Assembly (NCBI GenBank): GCA_021798915.1
Contig: JAJZBM010000002.1
Location: forward strand, 216,690-280,689
Length of the DNA stretch: 64,000 nucleotides
Source of the DNA: Pseudomonadota bacterium
GTDB taxonomy: Bacteria; Pseudomonadota; Alphaproteobacteria; Acetobacterales; Acetobacteraceae
Direction of reading: 5' to 3'
Shown here: positions 28,787 to 37,384 of the stretch, in pieces
Numbering within the stretch: position 1 is the first letter of the stretch
How the letters are laid out: each line of letters starts with the position of its first letter
The notes under the pieces: model-generated
What the model was told of the DNA's origin: nothing
The model's input: only the letters and a program-made list of their open reading frames with translations
Databases searched by the model: none
Position numbers and translations under genes: made by a program

Positions 28787-30016
28787 TTATAGACCGGGAG
28801 GCGTGCAAAACCCAGAGGCGGAACGGGAATGGGCGCCGGCGGCGGCGAGAAAGCCCGGGTCGGCGGTGAGCCGGCCGGCGCCGCAGTACCAGCCGGTCGC
28901 GGCGCCGGCGAGCGGCAGAAACGGCGCGCGGTCGGTGCCGGTCAGAAATATCTGCGCCGGAAGTGCCGCCAGCGCCGCGATCAGCGCCGCGCGGCGCTCG
29001 GCATCGAGATGCACCATCGGCTCGTCGAGCAGCAGGATCGGCGCGAAGCCGCGCACCCGCGCAACCAGGGTGGCATGGCCGAGGATGACGCCGATGAGAA
29101 GCGCCTTCTGTTCACCGGTGCTCGCCTGCGCCGCCGGCAGGTCGCGGGCGGCGTCATGAAGGGTGAAATCGGCGCGATGAGCGCCAAACCCGTTCTGCCC
29201 GCTCACCCGATCGGCGCCCCGCGCCTCGTGAAGCCGCGCCCGCAGCCACTCCTCGACCGCCAAAGCCGGCGATTGCGCCAGCCGTGCTGCGATCGGGCAA
29301 AGAAGATCGACGCGCGCCGGCGGAAAACCCGCCGGGGTCACCCACGCCAGGGCCTGGGTCAGCCGGCGCAGGACGCCGGCGCGGGCGGCGGTGATGGCGA
29401 CCGCGTGGCGGGCGATCGCGTCCTCGATCGCGGCGAGCCAGCCGGGATCGGCGCCGCCAGAGCGCAGCAAGCGGGCGCGGGCGGCGAGTGCGCGTTCGTG
29501 GGCGGCGAGTTCGCGGCCATGCCCGGCTTCGAGGGCGGCGACCAGCCGGTCGAGAAAGCGCCGCCGCCCGCTCGTCCCTTCCTGGAACAAGCGTGCCATC
29601 GGCGGGGTGAGCCAGGCCAGCGCGACGCGGGCGGCGATTTGACCCTGGTTTTCGGGGGCGGCACCGTCGAGGCGGAAGACGCGCCGCGGCTCGGCGCCCG
29701 GGGCCTCCCCGGGCGCCGGAACCCCGGTTGCGACCGTGAAATCACCCTCGATCCCGGCGAATCGCCCGGCGACCGCGAAGCCGCCCGGGCCATCGCGCCG
29801 GGCGAGATCGGCGCGGCGGGCAAGGCGCAGGCCGCTACCCGCGCCGAGCAGCGAGATCGCTTCCAGAAGATTGGTCTTGCCGCCACCATTGGGGCCGAAA
29901 ATCGCCGCGATCCGGGCATCCGCCGCTCCGCCCGGATGCCAGACGAGACGGGCATGGTTGCGGAAATCAGTGAGCGCGAGGCGGGTGAGGCGAAGGCCGG
30001 CGCCGCTTGCGGACAC
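28787..30016 (-). CDS. recF: DNA replication and repair protein RecF
   Basis: About 409 aa, SMC-like ATPase that loads RecA at gaps. Walker A GPNGGGKTNLLEAI (about 40-53), the ABC-type signature region QASTGEQKALLIG, and Walker B ILLLDEPMVHLD are present. The N-terminus LRLTRLALTDFRNH is typical. The start is GTG 30016; no ATG precedes the first strand. It is 30 bp after dnaN and 42 bp before gyrB. The protein is slightly longer than average (360-380), with extra Ala-rich loops. Confidence 0.96.
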   Translation of the reverse strand: MSASGAGLRLTRLALTDFRNHARLVWHPGGAADARIAAIFGPNGGGKTNLLEAISLLGAGSGLRLARRADLARRDGPGGFAVAGRFAGIEGDFTVATGVPAPGEAPGAEPRRVFRLDGAAPENQGQIAARVALAWLTPPMARLFQEGTSGRRRFLDRLVAALEAGHGRELAAHERALAARARLLRSGGADPGWLAAIEDAIARHAVAITAARAGVLRRLTQALAWVTPAGFPPARVDLLCPIAARLAQSPALAVEEWLRARLHEARGADRVSGQNGFGAHRADFTLHDAARDLPAAQASTGEQKALLIGVILGHATLVARVRGFAPILLLDEPMVHLDAERRAALIAALAALPAQIFLTGTDRAPFLPLAGAATGWYCGAGRLTADPGFLAAAGAHSRSASGFCTPPGL

Positions 30017-30046
30017 ACCGCGTCCTTTTCGGGCCCCGGCCCGACA

Positions 30047-31171
30047 TCAAACCCGCATCGGCATCAGCACGTAAAGCGCGCTCGCATCGCCCGCATCGCG
30101 CACGATCGTCGGCGCGCCGCCATCGGCGAAGAGAAATTCCACCTCGCCCTCGATCTGGTCGGTGATATCGGTGATGTAGCGCGCCTGAAAGCCGATCTCG
30201 AGCGGCCCGTTGTCATAATGGACCCGCGCCCCGTCGAGTTCCTCGGTCGCCGTGCCATGCTCGGGATTGGCCGCCGACAGCACCAGGAGATCGCGCGCCA
30301 GCGAGAGCTTCACCGGCCGCGTCCGCTCCAGCGAGATCGCCGCGACGCGCCCGACCGCCTCGGCGAAATCCTTTTTCACGACGCGCAGCACCTTGTCGTT
30401 GCCGCGCGGGATGACACGGTCATATTCCGGAAACGTGCCATCGATCAGCTTGCTGGTCAGCGTCACCGGGCCGAGGGTGAATTGAATGCGGGTATCCGAG
30501 AGCGCGATCGTGACCTGATCGCTGGTCTCCTCGATGAGCTTGCGCAACTCGGCGACGGTCTTGCGCGGCACGATGACGCCGGGCATCCCCGCCGCGCCCT
30601 CTGGCAGCGGCTCCTCGACACGGGCGAGGCGATGGCCGTCGGTCGCGACGGCGCGCAGAACCGGGGCGCCGTCGCTCTCGGTCGCGTGCAGATAGATGCC
30701 GTTCAGGTAATAGCGGGTCTCCTCGGTGCTGATCGCGAAGCGCGAGCGGTCGATCATCGCCCGCAACACGCCGGCCGGGAGCGCGAAGCGATGCCCGAGG
30801 CTGCCCGCCGTCATCGCCGGGAAATCCTCGACCGGGAGCGCATTGAGGCTGGTTGCGAAGCGCCCGGCGCGAAGCTGGAGCGCGGTCTCGCCGCCGGGAT
30901 GGCTGATTTCGACCTCGACCCCGTCGGGGAGCTTGCGGACGATCTCGTAAAGCGTCGCCGCCGGCGCGGTCGCGGCGCCATCCGCGACGACCGTCGCCGC
31001 GACGTCCTGGACGACCGCGATCTCCATGTCGGTCGCGGTCAGCGACAGCCGCCCGTCACGCGCGACGATCAGGACATTGGCGAGAATAGGCAGCGTGTTA
31101 CGCTTCTCGACCACGCTTTGGACATGCGCGAGCGTCTTGAGGAGCGTCGCCCGGTCAGCCTTGAAATTCAT
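30047..31171 (-). CDS. dnaN: DNA polymerase III beta subunit (sliding clamp)
   Basis: About 374 aa, standard length. Three clamp domains: LLKTLAHVQSVVEKRNTLPILANVLI in domain 1, YYLNGIYLHA and ATDGHRLARVE in domain 2, and a C-terminal ALYVLMPMRV that forms the binding pocket edge. It encircles DNA and tethers polymerase III. ATG 31171 (MNFKADRATL) is preferred over an ATG three codons earlier by family comparison and a GGGGA SD. dnaA, often upstream, is absent; a MarR gene is divergent instead. Confidence 0.97.
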   Translation of the reverse strand: MNFKADRATLLKTLAHVQSVVEKRNTLPILANVLIVARDGRLSLTATDMEIAVVQDVAATVVADGAATAPAATLYEIVRKLPDGVEVEISHPGGETALQLRAGRFATSLNALPVEDFPAMTAGSLGHRFALPAGVLRAMIDRSRFAISTEETRYYLNGIYLHATESDGAPVLRAVATDGHRLARVEEPLPEGAAGMPGVIVPRKTVAELRKLIEETSDQVTIALSDTRIQFTLGPVTLTSKLIDGTFPEYDRVIPRGNDKVLRVVKKDFAEAVGRVAAISLERTRPVKLSLARDLLVLSAANPEHGTATEELDGARVHYDNGPLEIGFQARYITDITDQIEGEVEFLFADGGAPTIVRDAGDASALYVLMPMRV

Positions 31172-31326
31172 TGTCCCCATCCCTGCTACGCGACGCGCGG
31201 AAAGCGGGCAGTGACCGCCATCCTTCGCCAGAAACCAGGGTATAGCAACCGCGCGAGGGTCGCGAAAGCGGGGCCGGCGTTCGCCTTCATCGGCGGAAAA
31301 TGCCATAATGGCGGCGCAGTGGTCAG

Positions 31327-31345
31327 GCGGGCGATCATCGCCCGC
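31327..31345. promoter_or_regulatory. Perfect 19-bp palindrome before the MarR-type gene (candidate operator)
   Basis: GCGGGCGATCATCGCCCGC, arms of 9 bp around one base. It ends 22 bp before the start of the MarR-family gene and lies in the divergent dnaN-petP gap. MarR proteins often bind such symmetric sites near their own promoters; binding here is inference. Confidence 0.5.
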
Positions 31346-31367
31346 TGCCATGACAGGAATGCCGGTT

Positions 31368-31970
31368 ATGCCAGACCCCCAAAACGCCGCCGAGGCCAAA
31401 CCGGCCGACCCCCTCCCGCCTGATCCGCGGCCGGGCGCCGGCGCCAACCTCCTGTTCCTGCGCGAGGAGCAGATCAGGGTGACGCAGGAGATGTTGTTCT
31501 TCGCCTATCGTGACATCACCGCCGCGGCCGACGCGATTCTGGCCGAGATCAGTCTCGGCCGCGCGCATCATCGCGCTTTGCTGTTCATCGGCCGCAATCC
31601 CGGGATCAGCGTCGGCGATCTGCTCGCGATCCTGCAAATCACCAAGCAAAGCCTGGCCCGCGTGCTGACACCGCTGATCACCGGCGGCTATGTGCGCCAG
31701 GAAGCCGGCCATAGCGACCGCCGCCAGCGTCTCCTGTTCCTCACCGATCAGGGTAATGCCCTGGAGCGCGGCCTGTTCGAGCGCCAGCGCGAACGACTCG
31801 TCGCCGCCTATCGTGAAGCCGGTGGGCAAGCGGTGGAGGGGTTCCGGCGGGTGCTGCGCGGCATCATGAACGAGACGGCGCGGAACTATGTCGCGCGCGG
31901 GGAAGCCGCCGCGGGGCGCGGCCAGCGGGCGGGGGCGCCGCGGGACGAGGCAGGCACGGGCAAGAGCTGA
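31368..31970 (+). CDS. MarR-family transcriptional regulator, PetP-like
   Basis: About 200 aa. The winged-helix core reads HHRALLFIGRNPGISVGDLLAILQITKQSLARVLTPLITGGYVRQEAGHSDRRQRLLFLTDQG, with the DxR wing (DRRQR). Position directly upstream of an OmpR-type regulator and an EnvZ-like kinase matches the petP-petR arrangement known from Rhodobacter, where PetP and PetR are required for cytochrome bc1 production. ATG 31368 is chosen since AGGA lies 9 nt upstream; two nearer upstream ATGs are alternatives. It has a Pro/Ala-rich N-terminus and a Gly/Arg-rich tail. Confidence 0.85.
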   Translation: MPDPQNAAEAKPADPLPPDPRPGAGANLLFLREEQIRVTQEMLFFAYRDITAAADAILAEISLGRAHHRALLFIGRNPGISVGDLLAILQITKQSLARVLTPLITGGYVRQEAGHSDRRQRLLFLTDQGNALERGLFERQRERLVAAYREAGGQAVEGFRRVLRGIMNETARNYVARGEAAAGRGQRAGAPRDEAGTGKS

Positions 31971-31974
31971 GCTG

Positions 31975-32676
31975 ATGGCGGGCGGGGCGGGCGAGGAAAA
32001 TCACATCCTGATCGTCGATGACGATGCCCGGCTGCGCGCCCTCCTGTCACGGTTTCTCGGCGAGCGCGGCTTTCGCGTCACCGTCGCCGAAACCGCCGCC
32101 ACGGCGCGCGACCGCTTGCGCTTCATGCAGCCCGATCTGATCGTTCTCGACGTGATGATGCCGGACGAATCGGGGATCGAGCTGATCACCCGCTTGCGGA
32201 AAGAAGGGCTCACCCTCCCGGTGCTTCTGCTCACCGCGCGCGGCGCGCCAGAGGACCGCATCGTCGGTTTCGAGGCCGGCGCCGATGATTATCTGCCCAA
32301 GCCCTTCGCCCCCGATGAGCTGGTGCTGCGGATTCGCGCCATCCTCCGCCGCGCCGCCGCCCCCACCCCGCCGCCGGGGCCGGTGCAGCTCGGCGGCGCC
32401 ACCTTCGATCCCGAACGCGGCGAATTGCGCGGCCCGGAGGGGGTCCGGCGTCTTACCGGCGGCGAGCTGGCCCTCCTCGCTGCACTCGCCCGGCGCCCCG
32501 GCGCCGTCCTCTCGCGGGAAGAAATCGCCGCCGCCCTCGCCATGGACGACACCAGCGAGCGCGCGATCGACGTCCAGGTGACACGGCTCCGCCGCAAGAT
32601 CGAAATCGACCCGCGCGAGCCGCGCTTTCTGCATACCGTGCGCGGCCGCGGCTATGTGCTGAAACCCGGGGCGTGA
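31975..32676 (+). CDS. OmpR-family response regulator, PetR-like
   Basis: About 233 aa. Receiver with DDD near residues 15-17, phosphoacceptor D59 (VLDVMMPDESG) and Lys in LPKPF; the winged-helix output ends SERAIDVQVTRLRRKIEIDPREPRFLHTVRGRGYVL. The start ATG lies 4 bp after the MarR-like stop. The next gene, a histidine kinase, begins 1 bp after the stop, so all three are one operon. By analogy with PetR it may control respiratory or membrane genes; the target is not known here. Confidence 0.9.
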   Translation: MAGGAGEENHILIVDDDARLRALLSRFLGERGFRVTVAETAATARDRLRFMQPDLIVLDVMMPDESGIELITRLRKEGLTLPVLLLTARGAPEDRIVGFEAGADDYLPKPFAPDELVLRIRAILRRAAAPTPPPGPVQLGGATFDPERGELRGPEGVRRLTGGELALLAALARRPGAVLSREEIAAALAMDDTSERAIDVQVTRLRRKIEIDPREPRFLHTVRGRGYVLKPGA

Positions 32677-32677
32677 G

Positions 32678-34012
32678 ATGCGTTTCGCGACCCGGTTTTC
32701 CGGCCGCTTCATCAAGCGCGCCCTGCCGCGCTCCCTCCTCGGGCGGAGCCTGCTCATCATCCTGCTCCCGCTCGTGCTCGTGCAGGTGGTGGCGTTGCAG
32801 ATTTTTTACGGCAGCCATCTCGAACTGATCTCCCGCCGCTTCGCTGGCGCCGTCGCCGGCGAGATCGGATTCACCCTCGATCTCCTCCGCCGCGCTCCCG
32901 ACCCCGCCGAACGGCAATGGATTCTGGACGAGGCGCGGACGGAATTCGAATTCGCCATGCGCATCCGCCCCGGCGCCCGGCTCGCCACCACCAAGAGCCG
33001 CAACATCCCGGGGCCGATGGATGACGATCTCGCCGAGGCGTTGCGCGAAAAAATCGGTCTTCCCTTCCGCATGGACTGGACGTCCGACCCGCAATCGGTG
33101 CTGGTCGAGGTGCAGTTCTGGGACGGCGTTCTGGAGGTCGAGGCGCCACGCAAACGGCTTTATACCAGCACCATCTATCTGTTCGTGCTGTGGCTGGTCG
33201 GCTCGGCGATTCTGCTATTTTCGATCGCCGCCCTCTTCATGCGCAACCAGGTCCGCGCCATCCGCCGCCTCGCGCGCGCCGCCGAGGCCTTCGGCATGGG
33301 GCGCGATGTCGGGCCGATCAAGCCCGAGGGCGCGACCGAGGTGCGCCAGGCGGCGGCCGCCTTCAACCGCATGCAGGAACGCATCCGCCGCTTTCTCGCC
33401 CAGCGCACCGAAATGCTCGCCGGGGTTTCCCATGATCTGCGCACGCCGCTCACCCGCCTTCGCCTCGCGCTCGCCATGCTGCCGGCCGATTCCGCCCTCC
33501 GCCAGGACATCGCCGAGATGACCACCGATGTCGAGGAAATGGACCGCATGATCGGCGGCTATCTCGCTTTCGCCCGCGGTGAGGGCACCGAACAGGCGCA
33601 GCCGACCGACCTCGCCGCGATGCTCGAGGATATCGCTGCCAGCGCCCGCCGCGCCGGAGCAGCGGTCGCGCTGATCACGCCGCCTTCGCTGACGCTGCCG
33701 CTCCGCGCCGACGCCATGCGCCGCGCGATCACCAACCTGATCGACAATGCCTGCCGCCACGCGCGCCACGTCACCGTTACCTTGAGCACGCCGAGCAGCC
33801 GCATCGCCGCCATCGCCGTCGATGATGACGGCCCCGGCATTCCCCCCGAGCGCCGCGAAAGCGTTTTTCGCCCGTTCGAAACCGGCGCCGCCGGCGGCAC
33901 CGGCCTCGGCCTCACCATCGCCCGCGACATCGCCCGCGCCCATGGGGGGGATATTTCGCTCGATACCAGTCCGCAGGGGGGGCTGCGGGCGCGCATTTCG
34001 TTGCCGATCTGA
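32678..34012 (+). CDS. EnvZ-like sensor histidine kinase
   Basis: About 444 aa. TM1 (SLLIILLPLVLVQVVALQIFY), a periplasmic loop of about 120 residues, TM2 (LFVLWLVGSAILLFSIAALFM), HAMP (RAIRRLARAAEAFG), phosphoacceptor GVSHDLRTPLTRL, and ATPase with NLIDNACRHA, DDDGPGIP and GGTGLGLTIARDIARAHGG. This is the partner of the preceding regulator. The 3' end is followed 24 bp later by a copy of the dispersed repeat, probably its terminator. Confidence 0.93.
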   Translation: MRFATRFSGRFIKRALPRSLLGRSLLIILLPLVLVQVVALQIFYGSHLELISRRFAGAVAGEIGFTLDLLRRAPDPAERQWILDEARTEFEFAMRIRPGARLATTKSRNIPGPMDDDLAEALREKIGLPFRMDWTSDPQSVLVEVQFWDGVLEVEAPRKRLYTSTIYLFVLWLVGSAILLFSIAALFMRNQVRAIRRLARAAEAFGMGRDVGPIKPEGATEVRQAAAAFNRMQERIRRFLAQRTEMLAGVSHDLRTPLTRLRLALAMLPADSALRQDIAEMTTDVEEMDRMIGGYLAFARGEGTEQAQPTDLAAMLEDIAASARRAGAAVALITPPSLTLPLRADAMRRAITNLIDNACRHARHVTVTLSTPSSRIAAIAVDDDGPGIPPERRESVFRPFETGAAGGTGLGLTIARDIARAHGGDISLDTSPQGGLRARISLPI

Positions 34013-34036
34013 TCGGAGAAGAGGAGAAAAAAAATT

Positions 34037-34073
34037 GTTCTTTTTTGGAAAAAAGAACCAAAAAACTTTTATT
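34037..34073. repeat. Dispersed repeat, copy 3 (right hairpin only)
   Basis: GTTCTTTTTT-GG-AAAAAAGAAC (34037-34058) followed by CAAAAAACTTTTATT. It lies between the convergent kinase gene and hpnK, so it can serve as a bidirectional terminator. In the opposite orientation it matches the right half of copy 1. Confidence 0.9.
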
Positions 34074-34080
34074 CCGTAGC

Positions 34081-34137
34081 GCCGCGCCCTCACCGCTACG
34101 CCGCGCCCTCACCGCTACGCCGCGCCCTCACCGCTAC
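34081..34137. repeat. 19-bp tandem repeat, three perfect copies
   Basis: Unit GCCGCGCCCTCACCGCTAC is repeated at 34081, 34100 and 34119, with a partial fourth unit after 34138. The third copy holds the hpnK stop codon (TAG, minus strand), so the repeat seems to have grown from the gene's end outward. Confidence 0.95.
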
Positions 34138-34961
34138 GCCGCGCCATAGGTGGTGCGCGCCGGCAGGGCGGCGGCGAGGGCGGGATCCTGGAGGGCGTGG
34201 AATTCCGCCTCGTGCTCGTAATCCGGCATCAGGGCAACCAAACCGGGATCACGCCACGCCGCCGGATGGAAATAGATCTCGCTCAGGCCCTCCGGCAGGT
34301 TCGGCGCCAGACGGCGGAGGCGCTCCGCCGTCATATGGCCGCTCCAGGCGATGCCGAACGCGTGATCATTGACCATCAGCCCGGCGCGACGCGCCATCCG
34401 ACGCAAAACCCCGCTCCAGAGATAAAGGGCGCGATCGCCGAGCCCCGGCCGCGTGCCTGCGGCGGCGAGCACGGCGGGCGGCTCGGCCGGGACGCGGAGC
34501 GCGCGCAAGCCAAAGCGCCGGCCGGCCACGATCATCATCCGCGCGACACCTGGATGGAGATGCATGTGTTTGTGGGCGTTCGCATGATCGAGCACGAGCC
34601 CGGTCGCGGCGAACGCGGCGAACTGGGCGGTGATTTCGGCGAAGAGCTGGCGGCGTGCGCCGGGGTGGAAACCATAGACGAAACCACGCCGTGCCTGGTC
34701 GGCGCCGAACCGGCCGGTCGCATCGAGAAGATCGGGAATGGCGGCACGCGGCAGCACCGCCGGCCCATCGACGAGCACGAGATGTAGACCGACCGCAAGA
34801 CCGGGCAGGCGCCGCGCCCGCCGCACCGCATCCGCCGTCGCCGGCGCCGCCATCATCAGACTGGCGCTGGTGAGGAACCCGTCGCGATGCGCCCTCTCGA
34901 CAGCCTCGTTCACCGCCTCCGAGAGGCCGAAATCATCCGCCGAGACGATGACCCGCTTCAT
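34134..34961 (-). CDS. hpnK: Hopanoid biosynthesis-associated deacetylase HpnK (YdjC/ChbG family)
   Basis: About 275 aa. YdjC/ChbG-like carbohydrate deacetylase fold with SADDFGLSEAVNEAV (metal Asp pair), GLHLVLVDGPAVLP, and HANAHKHMHLHP with several His. In HpnK the neighbouring fold links it to hopanoid side-chain processing; the assignment is by these motifs, since no other hpn gene is in the window. It belongs to the cytoplasm. The C-terminus YGAA stops inside the 19-bp tandem repeat. Confidence 0.85.
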   Translation of the reverse strand: MKRVIVSADDFGLSEAVNEAVERAHRDGFLTSASLMMAAPATADAVRRARRLPGLAVGLHLVLVDGPAVLPRAAIPDLLDATGRFGADQARRGFVYGFHPGARRQLFAEITAQFAAFAATGLVLDHANAHKHMHLHPGVARMMIVAGRRFGLRALRVPAEPPAVLAAAGTRPGLGDRALYLWSGVLRRMARRAGLMVNDHAFGIAWSGHMTAERLRRLAPNLPEGLSEIYFHPAAWRDPGLVALMPDYEHEAEFHALQDPALAAALPARTTYGAA

Positions 34962-35006
34962 CGCGTCCCGCGCGATCGTGGCGCCGGCTCGATCGTGGCA
35001 CCGGGC

Positions 35007-35423
35007 TCAGTCGTCGCGATAGACGCGCTCCATCCGCTCGTGGCGCTCCTGGGCTTCGATCGAAAGGGTCGCGATCGGGCGCGCTTCGAGGCGTTTCAGC
35101 CCGATCGGCTCGTCGGTTTCCTCGCAATAGCCATAGCTGCCATTGTCGATGCGGGCGAGCGCCTGGTCGATCTTGGCGATCAGCTTGCGGGCCCGATCGC
35201 GGGTGCGAAGCTCCAGGGCCCGATCGGTCTCGACACTGGCGCGATCAGTAATATCAGCTTCGTGAATCCCGCCTTGCGACAGGCTTGCCAATGTGCCATC
35301 GGCTTCACGTAATAAATCAGCACGCCAACGGATCAATTTCTGGCGGAAATATTCCACCTGTAGAGGATTCATGAACGGTTCATCCTCTGACGGGCGGTAA
35401 TCGGGTGGCAACGTCACCATCAT
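35007..35423 (-). CDS. dksA: RNA polymerase-binding transcription factor DksA (single-cysteine type)
   Basis: About 138 aa. Coiled-coil with ASLSQGGIHEADITDRASVETDRALELRTRDR and a tip DxxDxA-like motif, then a zinc-finger-like domain YGYCEETDEPIGLKRLEARPIATLSIEAQERHE. Three of the four Zn cysteines of E. coli DksA are replaced (Thr, Ser, Ala), a form common in alphaproteobacteria. It works with ppGpp at the RNA polymerase secondary channel to adjust rRNA and stress genes. ATG 35423 has AGGA 8 nt upstream. A good -10/-35 pair lies 73 bp upstream. Confidence 0.93.
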   Translation of the reverse strand: MMVTLPPDYRPSEDEPFMNPLQVEYFRQKLIRWRADLLREADGTLASLSQGGIHEADITDRASVETDRALELRTRDRARKLIAKIDQALARIDNGSYGYCEETDEPIGLKRLEARPIATLSIEAQERHERMERVYRDD

Positions 35424-35495
35424 CTCAGCCGTCCTGCTCTCGTTTCTTCCCCAGGCCGGAAGAGAGCACCGGCCTGCCCTTGGCGAGGCATGGGG

Positions 35496-35524
35496 CTTAT
35501 AGCCGTGCTGGATGGGCCCGCCAA
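35496..35524 (-). promoter_or_regulatory. Sigma-70-type promoter of dksA
   Basis: On the minus strand -35 TTGGCG and -10 TATAAG with exactly 17 bp between. The predicted start of transcription is near 35489, giving a leader of about 65 nt before dksA. Confidence 0.6.
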
Positions 35525-35588
35525 GGGGAAAGCGTGACCGCGGCAGGCGTCAGGGGCGTTTCTTCAATGAATTGACATAAAAAGACAA

Positions 35589-36050
35589 TCACCGATCCTT
35601 GCGCGGCACGCGGGTGTCGCGAACATGGCGCGCCAATTCTACCTTGGCGCGCAAAACCACTGCCGCGACCGCGGCGCGAAGCGCCGGATCACGCGCCTCC
35701 GCCGGGCTCATTTCGGCCAGGGCGGCGAGGCGGGCGAGCGCCGCGCCCTTCGCGTCCCCCGCTTCGTTTCCGACCTCGCCATGGGCGGCGAGGAGGGCGC
35801 GCTGCAAGGCGGCGAGTTCTGCGAGGAGGTCGCGGCCATGGCGGCGTGCTTTCTGGTCGGCGACGCTCTCATCGCTCGCCTCCTGGAGCAGCAAAATCGC
35901 CTCGAGGCCGCCGATCGCAGCACTCGCGGCCGGCGCTGCGGTTTCCGCGGCGGCATCACCCGGCACCGCGAAGCGGAGTTTGGCGGCGGCTTTGCGCGGC
36001 GCCGTCTCGCGCACCCCGCCGGGGCCGAAGGGACCAGTAATCCCGATCAT
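35589..36050 (-). CDS. fliX: Flagellar assembly regulator FliX
   Basis: About 153 aa. The start MIGITGPFGPGG is diagnostic of FliX, followed by an Ala-rich helical part with LEAILLLQEASDE and a C-terminal LARHVRDTRV. In Caulobacter FliX links early flagellar assembly to the sigma-54 activator FlbD and is placed divergent from flgI, as here. ATG 36050 has AGGAG 7 nt upstream. The track start is 37 codons too early. FlbD is not in this window. Confidence 0.9.
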   Translation of the reverse strand: MIGITGPFGPGGVRETAPRKAAAKLRFAVPGDAAAETAAPAASAAIGGLEAILLLQEASDESVADQKARRHGRDLLAELAALQRALLAAHGEVGNEAGDAKGAALARLAALAEMSPAEARDPALRAAVAAVVLRAKVELARHVRDTRVPRKDR

Positions 36051-36155
36051 CGTCACGGCTCCTTTTTCCCGGACAACTCTGCCGCCCGGCAAATCCTGCC
36101 TGCCTGCCAGACCGGCCTTGCCCGGGCGGCGGGCGGTTTTCCGCGCCCTTCGCCC

Positions 36156-36170
36156 TGGCACGGGATTTGC
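36156..36170 (+). promoter_or_regulatory. Sigma-54 promoter of the flgI operon
   Basis: TGGCACGGGATTTGC matches the -24/-12 consensus TGGCACG-N4-TTGC exactly. Transcription should start near 36182, about 90 nt before flgI. Sigma-54 control of class III/IV flagellar genes is typical of alphaproteobacteria with FliX. Confidence 0.85.
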
Positions 36171-36271
36171 GGAAACATCCTCGCCATCCCGCCGCCGGCC
36201 ATCCGGCCCTGTCTAGCGGAGAAAAGGATGGCAGGGAATTCTTGACGTCTCGCTACTTTCGGGGACCGACC

Positions 36272-37384
36272 GTGTTGCGCCCTTTCGTCTGTTGCCTTTT
36301 TGCCCTCTTCGTTCTGTTCGGCCCGGCGCTCGCCCCGGCGATGGCGCAGATTCGCATCAAGGACATCACCGATGTCGAAGGCGTGCGCCAGAACCAACTG
36401 GTCGGCTATGGCCTCGTCGTCGGGCTGAACGGCACTGGCGATCGGCTGATGAGCGCGATCTTCACCCGCCAATCCCTGATCGGCATGTTGGAGCGGCTCG
36501 GCGTCAACACCATGGACCAGGCTCAGAATCTCTCGACCAAGAACATCGCCGCGGTGATGGTGACAGCGGAATTTCCGGCTTTTGCGCGCAACGGCAACCG
36601 CATCGACGTCACCGTCTCCTCGCTCGGCGATGCGACCGACCTGATGGGCGGGACACTGATGGTGACGCCGCTGCTCGGCGCCGATGGTGAGGTCTATGCC
36701 GTCGCCCAGGGCGCGATCTCGACCGGCTCGATCTCGGCCCGCGGTGCGGCGCAATCGGTGACGCGCGGGGTGCCGACCACCGGGCGCATCCCGAACGGCG
36801 CGACGGTGGAGCGCGAGGTGCCATTTTCCCTCGCCAGCCTGCAGATTCTGCATCTCGGTCTCCGCAACCCCGATCTCACCACCGCCGAACGCATGGCGAG
36901 CGTGGTGAACAAGGCACTCGGCGGCCAGCTCGCCAGCGTCACCGATCCGCGCACCATCGCCGTCGATCTCCATGGCCGTGACGTGGTCTCGACCCTGGCG
37001 CGGATCGAGAATCTGCATGTCGAGCCGGATCAGCCGGCGACCGTGGTGGTGGACGAGGCCACCGGCACCATCGTCATGGGCGCCGATGTGCGCATCAGCA
37101 CCGTTGCCATCGCCCAGGGCAATCTCACCATCCGCATCACCGAGACGCCGCAGGTGAGCCAGCCTGGCGCCTTCTCCGGCGGGCAGACCGTCGTCGTGCC
37201 GCGCACCAACGTCCAGGTGGACGACCAGCGGAACCGTAAGCTCGGCATCCTGCAATCGGGGACGACGTTGCAGGAGGTGGTTTCGGCGCTCAATTCCCTC
37301 GGCATCGGCCCGCGTGACATGATCACCATCCTCGAGGCGATCAAATCGGCCGGCGCCCTGCAAGCCGACCTCGAGGTGCATTGA
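36272..37384 (+). CDS. flgI: Flagellar basal-body P-ring protein FlgI
   Basis: About 370 aa. Sec signal LRPFVCCLFALFVLFGPALAPAMA, then the mature start QIRIKDITDVEGVRQNQLVGYGLVVGLNGTGD, NLSTKNIAAVMVTAEFPAF, and a C-terminal MITILEAIKSAGALQADLEV. It forms the P ring in the peptidoglycan layer around the rod. Start GTG 36272 is preferred (GGGGA 6 nt upstream and full signal peptide); TTG 36242 is an alternative. A 1-bp TGATG overlap joins it to the next gene. Confidence 0.95.
   Translation: MLRPFVCCLFALFVLFGPALAPAMAQIRIKDITDVEGVRQNQLVGYGLVVGLNGTGDRLMSAIFTRQSLIGMLERLGVNTMDQAQNLSTKNIAAVMVTAEFPAFARNGNRIDVTVSSLGDATDLMGGTLMVTPLLGADGEVYAVAQGAISTGSISARGAAQSVTRGVPTTGRIPNGATVEREVPFSLASLQILHLGLRNPDLTTAERMASVVNKALGGQLASVTDPRTIAVDLHGRDVVSTLARIENLHVEPDQPATVVVDEATGTIVMGADVRISTVAIAQGNLTIRITETPQVSQPGAFSGGQTVVVPRTNVQVDDQRNRKLGILQSGTTLQEVVSALNSLGIGPRDMITILEAIKSAGALQADLEVH

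Noticed and set aside
31172-31326. Replication origin near dnaN
   Set aside because: No DnaA boxes of the type TTATNCACA and no dnaA gene were seen; dnaN-recF-gyrB alone does not mark an origin.
36051-36155. Sigma-54 promoter for fliX on the minus strand
   Set aside because: TGGCAG and TTGC are present, but GG and GC are not 10 bp apart.
36228-36245. Leader peptide MAGNS before flgI
   Set aside because: It is too short and without repeated codons or hairpins pointing to attenuation.
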